Origin: Hymenobacter psoromatis
GTDB taxonomy: Bacteria > Bacteroidota > Bacteroidia > Cytophagales > Hymenobacteraceae
Assembly (NCBI GenBank): GCA_001596155.1
Contig: CP014771.1
Span: forward strand, 3,844,001 to 3,908,000
DNA: 64,000 nt
Reading direction: 5' to 3'
Below, one piece after another: positions 1 through 8,386 of this stretch. The first letter of the stretch is position 1, and each line of letters starts with the position of its first letter. Below the pieces are notes generated by a model. That model had not been told where the DNA came from and did not search any database. It saw only the letters and a list, made by a program, of their open reading frames with translations. The translations under genes were made by a program, and so were the position numbers.

Positions 1-357
1 GAAGTAGTTCATGCGGCGGTCGAGCTCGCTACCCACCTGCGCGTCAGTTACGGTTACGGAGTCCACATCGGCGCGGGCTATCATCAACTTATTGAGCACC
101 AGGCTTTGCAATATTTTGCAGCGCAGGTCGGGGGGTAGGGGCTTGCCCTGGGCGCGGGCCTGCTCCTGGGCCATAATGCCCTCAATCTCGGAGCGCAGAA
201 TAATCTGGTTGTCCACCTTCACCACGATGCCGTCCAGAATCTGCTGGCCGCGCGGGCGGCTCATGCCCAACTGGGCAAAGCTGGCGTGGGGCAGGGCCAG
301 GGCGGCCGTTAGGGCGATTAGAGAAAGGGCGGAAAGCCGCCGAAAAATACGTTGCAT
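1..357 (-). CDS. SurA-like periplasmic peptidyl-prolyl isomerase, N-terminal part
   Basis: Partial gene: the reading frame stays open to the window edge, giving the first 119 residues. It begins with a signal peptide (MQRIFRRLSALSLIALTAAL, then a cleavage site near HASFAQ). The mature part, around IVVKVDNQIILRSEIEG, matches the start of the SurA/PpiC N-terminal chaperone domain; no catalytic parvulin domain is reached. SurA proteins escort unfolded outer-membrane proteins across the periplasm. The ATG lies downstream of another PpiC-type isomerase gene on the same strand, with a hairpin-forming spacer of about 155 bp between them, so the two are probably co-transcribed. The family call is good; naming it surA itself would need the missing C-terminus. 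Confidence 0.8.
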   Translation of the reverse strand, partial: MQRIFRRLSALSLIALTAALALPHASFAQLGMSRPRGQQILDGIVVKVDNQIILRSEIEGIMAQEQARAQGKPLPPDLRCKILQSLVLNKLMIARADVDSVTVTDAQVGSELDRRMNYF

Positions 358-430
358 AAAATACGGAGTCACAAAACGGCCCAGAGGTTGCCGCCGCTAT
401 AAAAGGTTTTTTCCAGTTCCTGGTTCCTTA

Positions 431-509
431 TTGGGGCTTGGGGCTTGGATATTGGTATTTGGGTCGTTCAAAAATCTTCAAGCACTAAGCCGCAATACCC
501 AAGCCCCAA
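431..509. repeat. Imperfect inverted repeat between two isomerase genes
   Basis: The left arm is built from repeated TTGGGGC/TTGGG words, and the right arm AATACCCAAGCCCC pairs with it across a loop of about 30 bases. It fills the spacer between the two same-strand PPIase genes, so it could form a hairpin in the shared transcript. A similar word structure (TTGGGTGTTGGTGC) recurs near 51.6 kb. Function is not known; attenuation or a REP-like element are both possible. Confidence 0.55.
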
Positions 510-512
510 AAA

Positions 513-2888
513 CTATTTTGTCACCAGCTTCGTCACCTCTTCCTCGTTCACCTTCACCGGATATTGCTGGCGTAGCTGCTCAATCCACTGTTTTTCGAGG
601 TAATTCTGGTAGTCGCTCGTGGCCTGGCCGCGGGCATCGCCCAGGGCTTTAGGGCCGGCCGGCAGGCTTTGGTTAACAATGATGGCGTAGTAGCGGCCGT
701 CGTGCTGGGTGGTGTAGGTGCCGGCCGGGCGGGTAAGGTAGTCGTCCATTACCTTATTGTCGCCCTTCTGAAAGGTACGCTGCTGAATCTGCACCGCCAG
801 CGGATTTTGTTGGTTGAGGTTGGTTTCGAGTGCGGTAGGTAAGTTGCTGAAAAATGCCACGCGGGTATCACCAGTGGCCGTGGCGGCTGGGCTGCCGGGT
901 GCGACCGCGAGGCGGCGGCGAGCAATTTTACCCGTCTTGGCTAGGTATTCGATAGCCGCCGTTGTGCGCTGGCGGGCCAGCGTGGCGCTCTCGCCCTTGC
1001 GGATATGACCGGCCACGGTCACGGTCAGGGCCGTGTCCTGGCCCAGGCGGCGGGCCACGTCATCGAGTACGGTCGAGCCGTTGCTGGTGGCGGGGGTAGC
1101 AGTGCCCAGCTTGAAATGCACCAGCGCTGAGCCGGTTTTGCCAGCTACGGCGTAGCGCCCGGCCGGCATTTCGCGCTGCGCGCGGGCCAGCAGCTGCGGT
1201 GAGGCGGCCGAAACGACCGTGCCCCGTGCCCGCTGCCCAAACTGGTAGTTGGCTTGGTTGGCCATGAAGAATTTCTTCAGGCCCGCCGTGTCTTCAATAG
1301 CCTTGCTCCACACCTTATTATCCATCAATTGAAAGAGCAGAATGCCGTCGCGGTATTCCTGCACCAGCATGCGGTAGTCTTCATACTTGGTGGGCAGGCT
1401 GGCTTTCTCAAAGTCGGTCAGGCTCTGGTCCACGTACTGGTCGTAGAGCTGCTGCATGGCAAACTGCGGCGTGGCCGTGGGGCGCGGGCGCTGGTTTTGC
1501 TGCGCAAAAGCCAGGAAGTCGGTCACCGGGTAGGGCTTATTCATAATGGTGAACAGCGGCAGCTTGTCGCCGCCCGCCTTCACGGTTTTTTTCGAGGCTT
1601 TGGCACCGCTGGCCGTCATGGTAGCGGGGTTGAACTTGTAGCGGCCCTTCACCAGCGCCGTGTCGGCCTGGGCAAACGCCAGCTCCTTGGCCGCCGGAAT
1701 CTCCCGGAACTGGTCCTCCTGCCGGATGCGCTTGAGGAACGCCGCCCGGTTCAGCTCCGAGCGCGAGTCCTTGGCTACCTTGCTCTTAAGCGTCGGCTCC
1801 AGGGTAGCGAAGGGGGGTAGGGGCTGCTTTTCGATGAGCTTGATGATGTGCCAGCCGTAGGGCGTTTGCACCGGCGGGGCAATGTCGCCGGGCTTTTGCA
1901 GCTTAAACGCGACTTCCTCAAACGACGGAATCATGCGGCCCGTGCCGAAAGGCGGCAGCTCGCCGCCGTTAGGTGCCGAGCCGGCATCTTCCGAAAACTG
2001 CGCTACCAGCTTGTTCCAGTTCTCGCCTTTGCGCAGGCGGGCATACAGCTCATTAATTTTCTTGTGGGCCGCCGCCGAGTCGGCCTTGGGCGCCTGGGGC
2101 GTCACGCGCACCATCAGGTGAGCTACTTTGATTTCGCCCTGCGCCGCGCGGCGGTCATTCACCTTAATAATATGGTAGCCGAAGCGCGTGCGAATGGGTT
2201 GGCTCACCTGCCCCACCGGCGTGCGGTAGGCCGCCGACTCAAACGGATACACCATCTGCATGGCAGTGAAATAGCCGAGCTTGCCGCCATTCTCCTTGGC
2301 CGAGGGGTCTTCGCTACTGGCGCTGGCCACGGTGCCAAAATCCTCGCCGCTCGTCACGCGCTGGCGCAGGGCCATTATTTTCTGGTAAGCGGCCAGCGTG
2401 TCGGCCGGCGTCGCGTCGGGGGCCACGCGGATGAGAATGTGCGAGGCATTCACCTCCTGGCTCATGCGGTCGTAGGCCTCATGCACGAGCTGGTCGGTCA
2501 CGCCCTTCTCGGTGAGGTAGGGCTGGGCCAGCTGCTGCTTATAGCCATCGAGCTCGCGCCGAAACGCCTGGGTAGTGTCGAGGCCATGCTTCTCAGCATC
2601 CAGCACTTTTAGCCGGAAGTTGGTATAGAGCGTAAGGTAGTCCGTCACGCTCGGGCGGGTGCCGTAGTCGGCGGCCGTGCCATTATTCTTCTTATAGACG
2701 TAGGCAAACTCGCGGGCCGGCACCGGGTAGGTGCCCAGCGTTTCGATGGCGGGCCCGGCAGCTACCGGCAGGGCCATTGCCGCGCCGGTGGGCAGAGTGG
2801 TGGCAGTGGTAGGCTTGCTGGTTTGGCAGGCAGCCAGCTGGAGCAGCGTGGCGGCAGCGGCCCCAGCCAACGGAAGGCGGGAATGCAT
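513..2888 (-). CDS. Tandem PpiC-domain peptidyl-prolyl isomerase lipoprotein
   Basis: Predicted protein of 791 residues. I chose the ATG at 2888 (MHSRLPLAGAAAATLL) rather than the longer open frame because it gives a clean lipoprotein signal with lipobox LAAC; the extra upstream residues look non-native. Two parvulin (rotamase) domains follow in tandem at about residues 145-260 and 260-365, each with the family pattern: HILIR or HLMVR strand, FGTVASASSEDPSA or WNKLVAQFSEDAGS, and the closing GYHIIK or GWHIIK. The remaining half has no domain I recognise beyond a SurA-like C-terminal helical stretch. It probably acts as a membrane-anchored periplasmic foldase for outer-membrane proteins, together with the SurA-like protein encoded just downstream. 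Confidence in the family is high, in the exact client role low. Confidence 0.88.
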   Translation of the reverse strand: MHSRLPLAGAAAATLLQLAACQTSKPTTATTLPTGAAMALPVAAGPAIETLGTYPVPAREFAYVYKKNNGTAADYGTRPSVTDYLTLYTNFRLKVLDAEKHGLDTTQAFRRELDGYKQQLAQPYLTEKGVTDQLVHEAYDRMSQEVNASHILIRVAPDATPADTLAAYQKIMALRQRVTSGEDFGTVASASSEDPSAKENGGKLGYFTAMQMVYPFESAAYRTPVGQVSQPIRTRFGYHIIKVNDRRAAQGEIKVAHLMVRVTPQAPKADSAAAHKKINELYARLRKGENWNKLVAQFSEDAGSAPNGGELPPFGTGRMIPSFEEVAFKLQKPGDIAPPVQTPYGWHIIKLIEKQPLPPFATLEPTLKSKVAKDSRSELNRAAFLKRIRQEDQFREIPAAKELAFAQADTALVKGRYKFNPATMTASGAKASKKTVKAGGDKLPLFTIMNKPYPVTDFLAFAQQNQRPRPTATPQFAMQQLYDQYVDQSLTDFEKASLPTKYEDYRMLVQEYRDGILLFQLMDNKVWSKAIEDTAGLKKFFMANQANYQFGQRARGTVVSAASPQLLARAQREMPAGRYAVAGKTGSALVHFKLGTATPATSNGSTVLDDVARRLGQDTALTVTVAGHIRKGESATLARQRTTAAIEYLAKTGKIARRRLAVAPGSPAATATGDTRVAFFSNLPTALETNLNQQNPLAVQIQQRTFQKGDNKVMDDYLTRPAGTYTTQHDGRYYAIIVNQSLPAGPKALGDARGQATSDYQNYLEKQWIEQLRQQYPVKVNEEEVTKLVTK

Positions 2889-3000
2889 AGACAAATGGAA
2901 ACTACTGGCCGAGGTAAAGCGGGCGGTAAAACGCAACGCTTCGGACACAATGCTGGTACAATTTTACGAACAAATTAGCGCTCCGTGCGCCGGGCGTACT

Positions 3001-3090
3001 GAGTTAAGAGTTAAAAGTTAAAAGTGAAGAGGTCAGGACTTGCGCAAAAGACGTTTGTCGTTGCGTAAGTCCTGACCTCTTCACTCTTAA
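3001..3090. repeat. Long inverted repeat, AGTTAAGAGTTAAAAG family
   Basis: Positions 3018-3047 and 3061-3090 are reverse complements at about 28 of 30 positions (core GAAGAGGTCAGGACTT). The left arm is preceded by GAGTTAAGAGTTAAAAG. The same words occur inside hrpB at 13012-13123, so this is one member of a dispersed repeat family. It lies about 110 bp upstream of the first isomerase ATG and just beyond the end of the RsbW-like gene, where a hairpin could end the upstream transcript. Confidence 0.7.
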
Positions 3091-3195
3091 CCCTCAATCA
3101 ACTGCCGGTGCGGAGGCCCCTCTGGACGCACCACGGGCAGCCGGCTCTACTTGCCGGCTGCCCGCTGCGGATGTGGCTCGGAAAAAGTGAGTACG

Positions 3196-3612
3196 CTACA
3201 GCAATTCCTTGCTTAAATGACAGACGGTGTGCGAGTTGCGCTCAAAAAACTCTACCCGGTCCATAATGCGCGACACCAGGGCCATGCCCATGCCCCCTCG
3301 GCGGCCTTGCTGAATGTAGGCCCGCAAGTCGGGGGTAGGGACTTTGCCAGGCGGCAAAAACAGCGTGGTGCCGTTGTCCTCAATCTCGATGTCGAGTCGC
3401 TGGTCGGCCAGCACCAGCAGCAAATCCAAGAACTGAGTCGTGTCTTCGCCGTTGGCGTGAATGATGAAATTGGCCACTACCTCGTCCACCGCTAATACTA
3501 CCTGATTCACTATCAACTCACTACGATTAGTCGCCAGCAAAAAGCCGCGCACGAAGTCACGCACCTGCTGGAGGTTGTGGCGTGAGCAGGTAATGCGAAT
3601 GCGGTCTTGCAT
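3196..3612 (-). CDS. RsbW-like anti-sigma factor / ATP-binding kinase
   Basis: Protein of 138 residues with the GHKL ATPase fold of the RsbW/SpoIIAB class. The N box is VVLAVDEVVANFIIHA (residues 38-53, with E44 and N48), the G1 box is EDNGTTL (78-84), and the glycine-rich lid is GRRGGMGMALV (103-113). In the known systems such kinases bind a target, classically a sigma factor, and phosphorylate a STAS-domain antagonist. Here the STAS protein and a PP2C phosphatase are encoded immediately upstream in the same direction, so this is the third gene of a partner-switching operon. Bacteroidota lack the classical sigma-B, so the target is not obvious. An inverted repeat separates it from the STAS gene. 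Confidence 0.88.
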   Translation of the reverse strand: MQDRIRITCSRHNLQQVRDFVRGFLLATNRSELIVNQVVLAVDEVVANFIIHANGEDTTQFLDLLLVLADQRLDIEIEDNGTTLFLPPGKVPTPDLRAYIQQGRRGGMGMALVSRIMDRVEFFERNSHTVCHLSKELL

Positions 3613-3621
3613 AACAAGTAG

Positions 3622-3698
3622 TGGTTGAGCGATTTAGTGAGATGGTGAATTGTCGTTAGACATAAACTCGCCATTTCACTAAATCACGACCTCACCGA
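3622..3698. repeat. Inverted repeat between STAS and kinase genes
   Basis: Left-arm words GCGATTTAGTGAGATGG pair with the right arm CCATTTCACTAAATCACG across a loop of about 25 bases. It fills the whole 86-bp spacer inside the partner-switching operon and could lower expression of the kinase relative to its antagonist by attenuation or processing; that is inference. Confidence 0.55.
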
Positions 3699-4028
3699 TT
3701 AGGCGGCTTTGGCCTCCTGCTCGGTCGATACGATGGTCATCAGGGAATCAAGACCTAATATTTCGAAGACGTTAAATACTTTCTCCTGCATATTGTAGAA
3801 CACCAGCTTCACGTTGGAATCCTGCAAGCGCTGCAAGTGCGAGATAAACACTCCCAGGCCCGCCGACGAGATGTAGCTAAGGCGCTGGCAATCAATGAGC
3901 ACTTTCTTGTATTTGAGCAGCTCGGGCTTATTCAGCTCCGTGTCGAGCACTACGGCCGAAGAAGCGTCCAGCTCGCCGTCCAGGATAAGCGTGAGGGTAG
4001 TGTCGGTGGGTTGCGTGGTTACTTTCAT
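3699..4028 (-). CDS. STAS-domain anti-anti-sigma factor (RsbV-like)
   Basis: Protein of 109 residues. The ATG at 4028 (MKVTTQPTD) is preferred over one four codons upstream because GGAG sits at a proper spacing before it, one of the few Shine-Dalgarno-like sites in the window, and because family members start this way. The single STAS domain contains LILDGELDASSA, the VLIDCQRLSYISSAGLGVF segment that holds the usual phosphorylated serine, and a C-terminal helix. In partner switching the dephosphorylated form sequesters the RsbW-like kinase. Its neighbours are a PP2C phosphatase (9-21 bp upstream) and the kinase (downstream), giving the full module. Confidence 0.9.
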   Translation of the reverse strand: MKVTTQPTDTTLTLILDGELDASSAVVLDTELNKPELLKYKKVLIDCQRLSYISSAGLGVFISHLQRLQDSNVKLVFYNMQEKVFNVFEILGLDSLMTIVSTEQEAKAA

Positions 4029-4049
4029 AATAGGCTCCATACGGGGGAG

Positions 4050-6149
4050 CTACGGTTGGGGTTGAGCCGACTTAAACTTGATAACGAGCAGCGTTTGGTC
4101 ATCGTGGAGGGGTAGGCCCTTGCTAAATTCCTGCACGTCCTGACGGATATACTGGTTTATCTCTTCAGCGGATTGATAGAAGCATTGCTCCAGCATCAAA
4201 GCCAGGCGCGCCTCGCCATACTCGTCGCCCTCGCCGTTGCGCGCCTCCGGAATGCCGTCGGTGTAAATCACCATCACGTCGCCGGGGTTGTAGTCCCAGA
4301 ATTGGGTTTTGACGTGGCGGCCGTAGCTGGCGTCGCGTAAAATCCCCAGGCCCAGGCCTTCGCTCTGAAAATAGCTAACCTCCTCTTTGATAGAGTGATA
4401 ATACAGCGTGTGGCAATGTCCGGCGCGGGCAAAGCTAAAGCCACCCGCCTCGTAGTCAATCAGGTAAAAGGAGGCCGTGATGAACGACGAGCGTTCGAGG
4501 CAATGGGTGAGGGCCTCGTTGGCCAGCACCATGAAGCGGTGCGGGTCGGGGTAGCGGTCGCGGTCCTTTTTGGCCAGCGGGTTGGGCTGCATCAGGGCGT
4601 GGAAGATGCCCTTCATCTGGGCCGTGTGGAAGGCGGCCGTCACGCCCTTGCCCGACACGTCGCCGATGAGCACGGCTAGGCGCTGACCCGGCAGGTGCAG
4701 AAAATCATAAAAATCACCGCCGACCTCCTTTGCCGCCTGAGCGTAGGTGCTGATTTCAAACCAGTTGTCGGTGGGCAGGTGCTTCGGAATCAGCCGTTCC
4801 TGCACCAGCGCCGCGATGCGCAGCTCGTCCTGGGCGCGCTGGCTCACGCGGGCTTCCTGGGCCAGCTGCAGGTTTTCGAGGCTGAGAACGGTTTGCGTCG
4901 TGAAGGTGTGCAGAATACTCAGGTCTTCGGGGTCGAAGCCGCTCAACTCTTCTTTTAGCAACACCAGCACGCCATAATCGTGGGTGGGGCTGCGCAACGG
5001 CAGCACGGCCGCCGAGCAGTAGCGCTTGCTCAGGCCCGTGAAGCGCTGCGAACGGTTTAGGTCATTGTCAATCAGCTCGTTTTGCCCGGCGGCGAGCAAA
5101 GAAGGAAGTTGAGTGCGCAGCGTGTCGAGGTCAGTCGGCGTTAGTTCGTGGGCGAGGGGAGGGGGGGTAGGGCCGGCCAGCTCAGCGGGCTGCGGCTGGG
5201 CATCGAGCCAGGCCGCATCGGCCCGGATGGTTTGCACCGCCGAAGTAAACAGCGCCTGGTAAATTTCCGGGGCCGTCTGGCCGCGCTGGATAATCTGGCT
5301 CAGCTGCTGCAGGCTGAGAATTTCGGCTCGCCGCTGCTCATATACATCGGCGATGGGCAGGTTGAAAAATGACACCAGCAGCCCAGCTACGGCATAAAAC
5401 ACCGCGAAAAAAGCCGCCAGCACCAGAAAAGCCTGTTGCGTGGGCGGGGCCAGCAGCGCGGGGGTGGCCTGCGCCCCGCGCAGGTAGAGCAGGAAAAGCA
5501 CCAGAAAGCTCAGCATCCCCAGCTGGAGCATAATGGCCTGGAGCTTCTGCCCCTGGCTGAGATAGGCAATCCAGCGCTGATGGCCGCTCAAATACACGCC
5601 AAACAGGCCCAAACCCAGGATGGTCCCCACGTAGAGGAAAGCCGGAATCTGCCACACGAATAGCAGCAGCGCCGCGCCCAGCAGCAGCTCAAATGCCAGC
5701 CACTCGCGCCGGAGCTTGGCCGAACTCCTGAACTGCACCAGTGAGCGCCAGGTATAAAACGTTTGCGCCAGGAGTAGCGTAAATAACGCCAGGTTGAGGG
5801 TATAGCCCACGGCCATCATCAGGCTGCCGGGCAGGGGTAGGGAATGGGACGCCGTGAGCCGCTCAAGGGTCCAGACGGCCACCAGCCCCGCCGTGAGCAC
5901 CAGCCCGCGCCAGAACAGGCGGCGCAGGACCGCAATAAACCCGTGGCCCCGCAGCGCATCGGGCTGCAGGCGGACATACATAAAAATGCTGGCGGCAAAG
6001 CTGCCCTGCGCCAGCAGCAACAGCCAGCGCGGCCAGCTGGCCGGCAGGCCCAGCACCGGACGCCCCTGGCTAATCGTGCCGAATAGCAGCAGCAGCCAGC
6101 ACACGGCGGCTACTACCAATAGCCAAGCAGGGCGGCGAAATTTTAGCAT
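4050..6149 (-). CDS. Membrane PP2C-type phosphatase with GAF domain (RsbU-like)
   Basis: Protein of 699 residues. About eight hydrophobic segments fill residues 1-265, followed by a short coiled stretch (EQRRAEILSLQQL), a GAF-like domain at about 280-425, and a SpoIIE/PP2C serine phosphatase domain at about 440-690. Metal-binding motifs are visible: EVGGDFYDF, IGDVSGKG, YTDGIPEARN and DDQTLLVIK. Such proteins dephosphorylate a STAS antagonist when the sensor region is stimulated. Here the sensor is an uncharacterised multi-span membrane domain. It is the first gene of the three-gene operon, and the STAS gene begins about 20 bp downstream. A TAnnTTTG box lies about 80 bp upstream. The signal sensed is unknown. 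Confidence 0.9.
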   Translation of the reverse strand: MLKFRRPAWLLVVAAVCWLLLLFGTISQGRPVLGLPASWPRWLLLLAQGSFAASIFMYVRLQPDALRGHGFIAVLRRLFWRGLVLTAGLVAVWTLERLTASHSLPLPGSLMMAVGYTLNLALFTLLLAQTFYTWRSLVQFRSSAKLRREWLAFELLLGAALLLFVWQIPAFLYVGTILGLGLFGVYLSGHQRWIAYLSQGQKLQAIMLQLGMLSFLVLFLLYLRGAQATPALLAPPTQQAFLVLAAFFAVFYAVAGLLVSFFNLPIADVYEQRRAEILSLQQLSQIIQRGQTAPEIYQALFTSAVQTIRADAAWLDAQPQPAELAGPTPPPLAHELTPTDLDTLRTQLPSLLAAGQNELIDNDLNRSQRFTGLSKRYCSAAVLPLRSPTHDYGVLVLLKEELSGFDPEDLSILHTFTTQTVLSLENLQLAQEARVSQRAQDELRIAALVQERLIPKHLPTDNWFEISTYAQAAKEVGGDFYDFLHLPGQRLAVLIGDVSGKGVTAAFHTAQMKGIFHALMQPNPLAKKDRDRYPDPHRFMVLANEALTHCLERSSFITASFYLIDYEAGGFSFARAGHCHTLYYHSIKEEVSYFQSEGLGLGILRDASYGRHVKTQFWDYNPGDVMVIYTDGIPEARNGEGDEYGEARLALMLEQCFYQSAEEINQYIRQDVQEFSKGLPLHDDQTLLVIKFKSAQPQP

Positions 6150-6227
6150 AGACTACCAAAGCGAGAACAAAGCAAAACAACTTCCCTACCCCATGCCCTC
6201 CGTTATCTAGCCAGCGAAGGCAAAACG

Positions 6228-6235
6228 CAAAACTA
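6228..6235 (-). promoter_or_regulatory. Possible Bacteroidota -7 box upstream of the partner-switching operon
   Basis: On the minus strand the bases read TAGTTTTG, a match to the TAnnTTTG consensus for the primary sigma factor of Bacteroidota. It is 79 bp before the phosphatase ATG. No convincing -33 TTTG was found at the right spacing. Confidence 0.4.
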
Positions 6236-6248
6236 CGCGTCGGGCGTC

Positions 6249-6282
6249 AAGTGTAGGGCAAGCTTCAGCTTGCCTTACACTT
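6249..6282 (-). terminator. Palindrome directly after guaB
   Basis: A near-perfect 16-bp stem (AAGTGTAGGGCAAGCT with AGCTTGCCTTACACTT) and a 2-base loop lies directly against the guaB stop codon. There is no T-run, so it may be a processing or REP-like hairpin rather than a classical terminator. The core CAAGCTTCAGCTTG resembles the palindrome words at 16838-16899. Confidence 0.5.
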
Positions 6283-6283
6283 G

Positions 6284-7762
6284 TTACCGGCTCGAATAAT
6301 TCGGGGCCTCGCGGGTAATCTGCACGTCGTGCGGGTGGCTTTCGCGCAGGCCGGCCCCGGTGATGCGCACGAACTGCGCGGCCTGCAGGGCCGCCATGTC
6401 GGGCGCGCCCACGTAGCCCATGCCGGCGCGCAGGCCGCCCGCCATCTGGTACAGCACTTCGCCTACCCCCCCTTTGAAGGGCACGCGGCCCACGATGCCC
6501 TCGGGCACCAGCTTCTTCACGTCGTCTTCGGCATCCTGGAAATAGCGGTCCTTCGAGCCGTCTTCCATCGCCTCCACCGAGCCCATGCCGCGGTAGGTCT
6601 TATACTTGCGGCCTTCGTAAATAATCAAATCGCCGGGAGCTTCCTCGGTGCCGGCCAGCAGCGAGCCTACCATCACGGCGGCGGCCCCGCCGGCCAGCGC
6701 CTTCACGATATCGCCCGAAAACTTAATGCCGCCGTCGGCCACGATGGTCGCGCCGGTGCCGGCCACGCCGCGCGCCGCCTCCAGCACCGCCGACAGCTGC
6801 GGCACGCCAATGCCGGCAATGATGCGCGTGGTGCAGATGGAGCCCGGCCCTACCCCCACCTTCACCACCTCCGCGCCGGCATCGGCCAGGGCGCGGGCGC
6901 CGGCGGCCGTGGCCACATTGCCCGCCATAATATCGAGGGTAGGATATTCTTGCTTGAGCATCCGCACGGCGTCGAGCACGCCCTTGCTGTGGCCGTGGGC
7001 CGTGTCGATGCTGATAATATCGACGCCCGCCTCCACGAGGGCGGCCACGCGCTGGAGCAGGTCGGCCGTGACGCCCACGGCGGCCCCCACGCGCAGGCGA
7101 CCCTGGCCGTCTTTGCTAGCCTGGGGCGAGCGGCGGCGCTTGCGAATATCCTTGTACGTCATCAGGCCGGTGAGGCGGCCGTCGGCATCCACCAGCGGCA
7201 GCTTGTCCACCTTGCTGTCTTGCAGCATGTTTTCGGCGGCCGTTTGGTCGATGCCGGCGGGAGCCGTCACGAGGCGGGCCAGCGGCACCATCACCGTGGT
7301 CACGGGCGCTTCAAAATCTTTCTCGAAGCGCAGGTCGCGGCTGGTGAGAATGCCCACCAGGCGGCGGTCGGCTTCCACCACCGGAATGCCGCCGATGTTG
7401 TGCTTGCGCATCAGCTGGCGGGCGTCGGCCAGCGTGGCGGAGGGGGGTAGGGTGAACGGGTCCTGAATCAGGGCCGACTCACTGCGCTTCACGCGCCGCA
7501 CCTGTTCGGCCTGTTTGTGGATGCTCATATTCTTGTGCACGATGCCCAGGCCGCCGGCCTGCGCCAGCGCAATGGCCATGTCGGCTTCCGTCACGGTGTC
7601 CATCGCGGCCGAAATGAGCGGCAGGTGCAGCCGAATGCTGGGGGTGAGTTGGGTGCCGGGGTCGCAGTCGCGGGGTAGGACCTCCGAGTAAGCGGGCAGC
7701 AGCAGAACGTCGTCGTAGGTGAGGGCCTCGAAGGCGATTTTGGGGGTGGCGTGGTCGGCCAT
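6284..7762 (-). CDS. guaB: Inosine-5'-monophosphate dehydrogenase
   Basis: Full-length protein of 492 residues, the usual size. It oxidises IMP to XMP with NAD+, the committed step of guanine nucleotide synthesis in the cytoplasm. The TIM barrel starts with [17 protein letters not shown], is interrupted by two CBS domains (about residues 95-205, e.g. [10 protein letters not shown] and [18 protein letters not shown]), and carries the active-site loop GPGSICTTR with catalytic Cys310. The flap motif [10 protein letters not shown] and the monovalent-cation loop are also present. It stands alone: the operon upstream of it on the minus strand is separated by a promoter-containing gap, and a palindrome follows its stop. 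A -7 box is placed 37 bp before the ATG. Confidence 0.97.
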   Translation of the reverse strand: MADHATPKIAFEALTYDDVLLLPAYSEVLPRDCDPGTQLTPSIRLHLPLISAAMDTVTEADMAIALAQAGGLGIVHKNMSIHKQAEQVRRVKRSESALIQDPFTLPPSATLADARQLMRKHNIGGIPVVEADRRLVGILTSRDLRFEKDFEAPVTTVMVPLARLVTAPAGIDQTAAENMLQDSKVDKLPLVDADGRLTGLMTYKDIRKRRRSPQASKDGQGRLRVGAAVGVTADLLQRVAALVEAGVDIISIDTAHGHSKGVLDAVRMLKQEYPTLDIMAGNVATAAGARALADAGAEVVKVGVGPGSICTTRIIAGIGVPQLSAVLEAARGVAGTGATIVADGGIKFSGDIVKALAGGAAAVMVGSLLAGTEEAPGDLIIYEGRKYKTYRGMGSVEAMEDGSKDRYFQDAEDDVKKLVPEGIVGRVPFKGGVGEVLYQMAGGLRAGMGYVGAPDMAALQAAQFVRITGAGLRESHPHDVQITREAPNYSSR

Positions 7763-7798
7763 AGCAACAGGGGTTTAGCAGAAAACCTTATTGCCAGA

Positions 7799-7806
7799 CA
7801 AATATA
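7799..7806 (-). promoter_or_regulatory. -7 promoter box of guaB
   Basis: The minus strand reads TATATTTG, an exact TAnnTTTG match, 37 bp upstream of the guaB ATG, which would give a short leader. The expected -33 element is not evident. Confidence 0.55.
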
Positions 7807-7928
7807 CGGCGGATTATGGCGACGGACGCCTATTATTTATCGATAAGGCATTTAACTATGCTCCTTCACCTGTCGTTTAAGAAGCAAGCGTTTCACGCTG
7901 AATAATCACTCCTTAAAAACCTTCTGCA

Positions 7929-8078
7929 ATGGGTAAGACCCTTCTTCGGCACATTCTGCCCCTCGTCGTGCTCGGCACGCTCACCCTTTCTGCGTGCGTA
8001 GTGCACGAACATGACCGGGGCCATCGTGACCGCGGCTACCACGACCGTGGCTACCGCGACCGAGGTCACAACTATTAA
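7929..8078 (+). CDS. Small lipoprotein with RDRGY repeats
   Basis: A 49-residue open frame: MGKTLLRHILPLVVLGTLTL, lipobox LSAC at residues 20-23, then a short tail in which HRDRG, YHDRG and YRDRG units alternate before HNY and the stop. The charged, His/Arg/Asp/Tyr/Gly-rich tail and signal sequence argue that it is a real secreted lipoprotein, not a chance frame. I know no function for it; small glycine/arginine-rich lipoproteins of this kind are common in Bacteroidota. It stands alone, with a strong terminator about 160 bp downstream. Confidence 0.7.
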   Translation: MGKTLLRHILPLVVLGTLTLSACVVHEHDRGHRDRGYHDRGYRDRGHNY

Positions 8079-8097
8079 ATAAGCCAGCGAAAGGACC

Positions 8098-8122
8098 AAA
8101 AAAAAGACCCGCCCCAAGCGGG
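8098..8122 (-). terminator. Weak minus-strand terminator-like hairpin
   Basis: On the minus strand CCCGC-TTGGG-GCGGG is followed by TC and a run of eight T. The stem is only 5 bp. It could end transcripts from the FRG gene 260 bp upstream. Confidence 0.3.
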
Positions 8123-8238
8123 ACGAGCCTTTCCAACAGGTTCCTTTTCCACAAGAAAACCAAAATCGTTTACCAGTTAACCAATGCAATACTTATGCCA
8201 GAAGTGCGGAACATGATGCCGCCGCCTGGCCTGTCAGC

Positions 8239-8270
8239 GCGCGTGGGGCAACTGCTCCACGCGCTTTTTT
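8239..8270 (+). terminator. Intrinsic terminator downstream of the small lipoprotein
   Basis: An 11-bp stem (GCGCGTGGGGC with GCTCCACGCGC, one G-U pair) with loop AACT is followed by six T: a textbook rho-independent terminator on the plus strand. The only plus-strand gene before it is the 49-residue lipoprotein. Confidence 0.8.
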
Positions 8271-8386
8271 GGCAGTTGATAGGACAAAGCTAAGCCAGCG
8301 ACTGGATAAAAACCTATTAAGAGTCGCTCAGTTCTCTTTTATTCTCGCTGAACGCTAGGTGCGGTTAACTGAACAGGGGTAAGGGG

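Noticed and set aside
11..652. Plus-strand open frame of 213 codons at the window start
   Set aside because: It is the antisense of the SurA-like gene and the end of the tandem PpiC gene; no domain or signal, low-complexity residues typical of an antisense GC-rich frame.
7893..8189. Minus-strand frame of 98 codons over the small lipoprotein
   Set aside because: It has no recognisable signal or domain, and the plus-strand lipoprotein with its lipobox explains the region better.
8194..8292. Plus-strand frame MPEVRNMMPPPG over the terminator
   Set aside because: It runs through the intrinsic terminator stem and has no domain.
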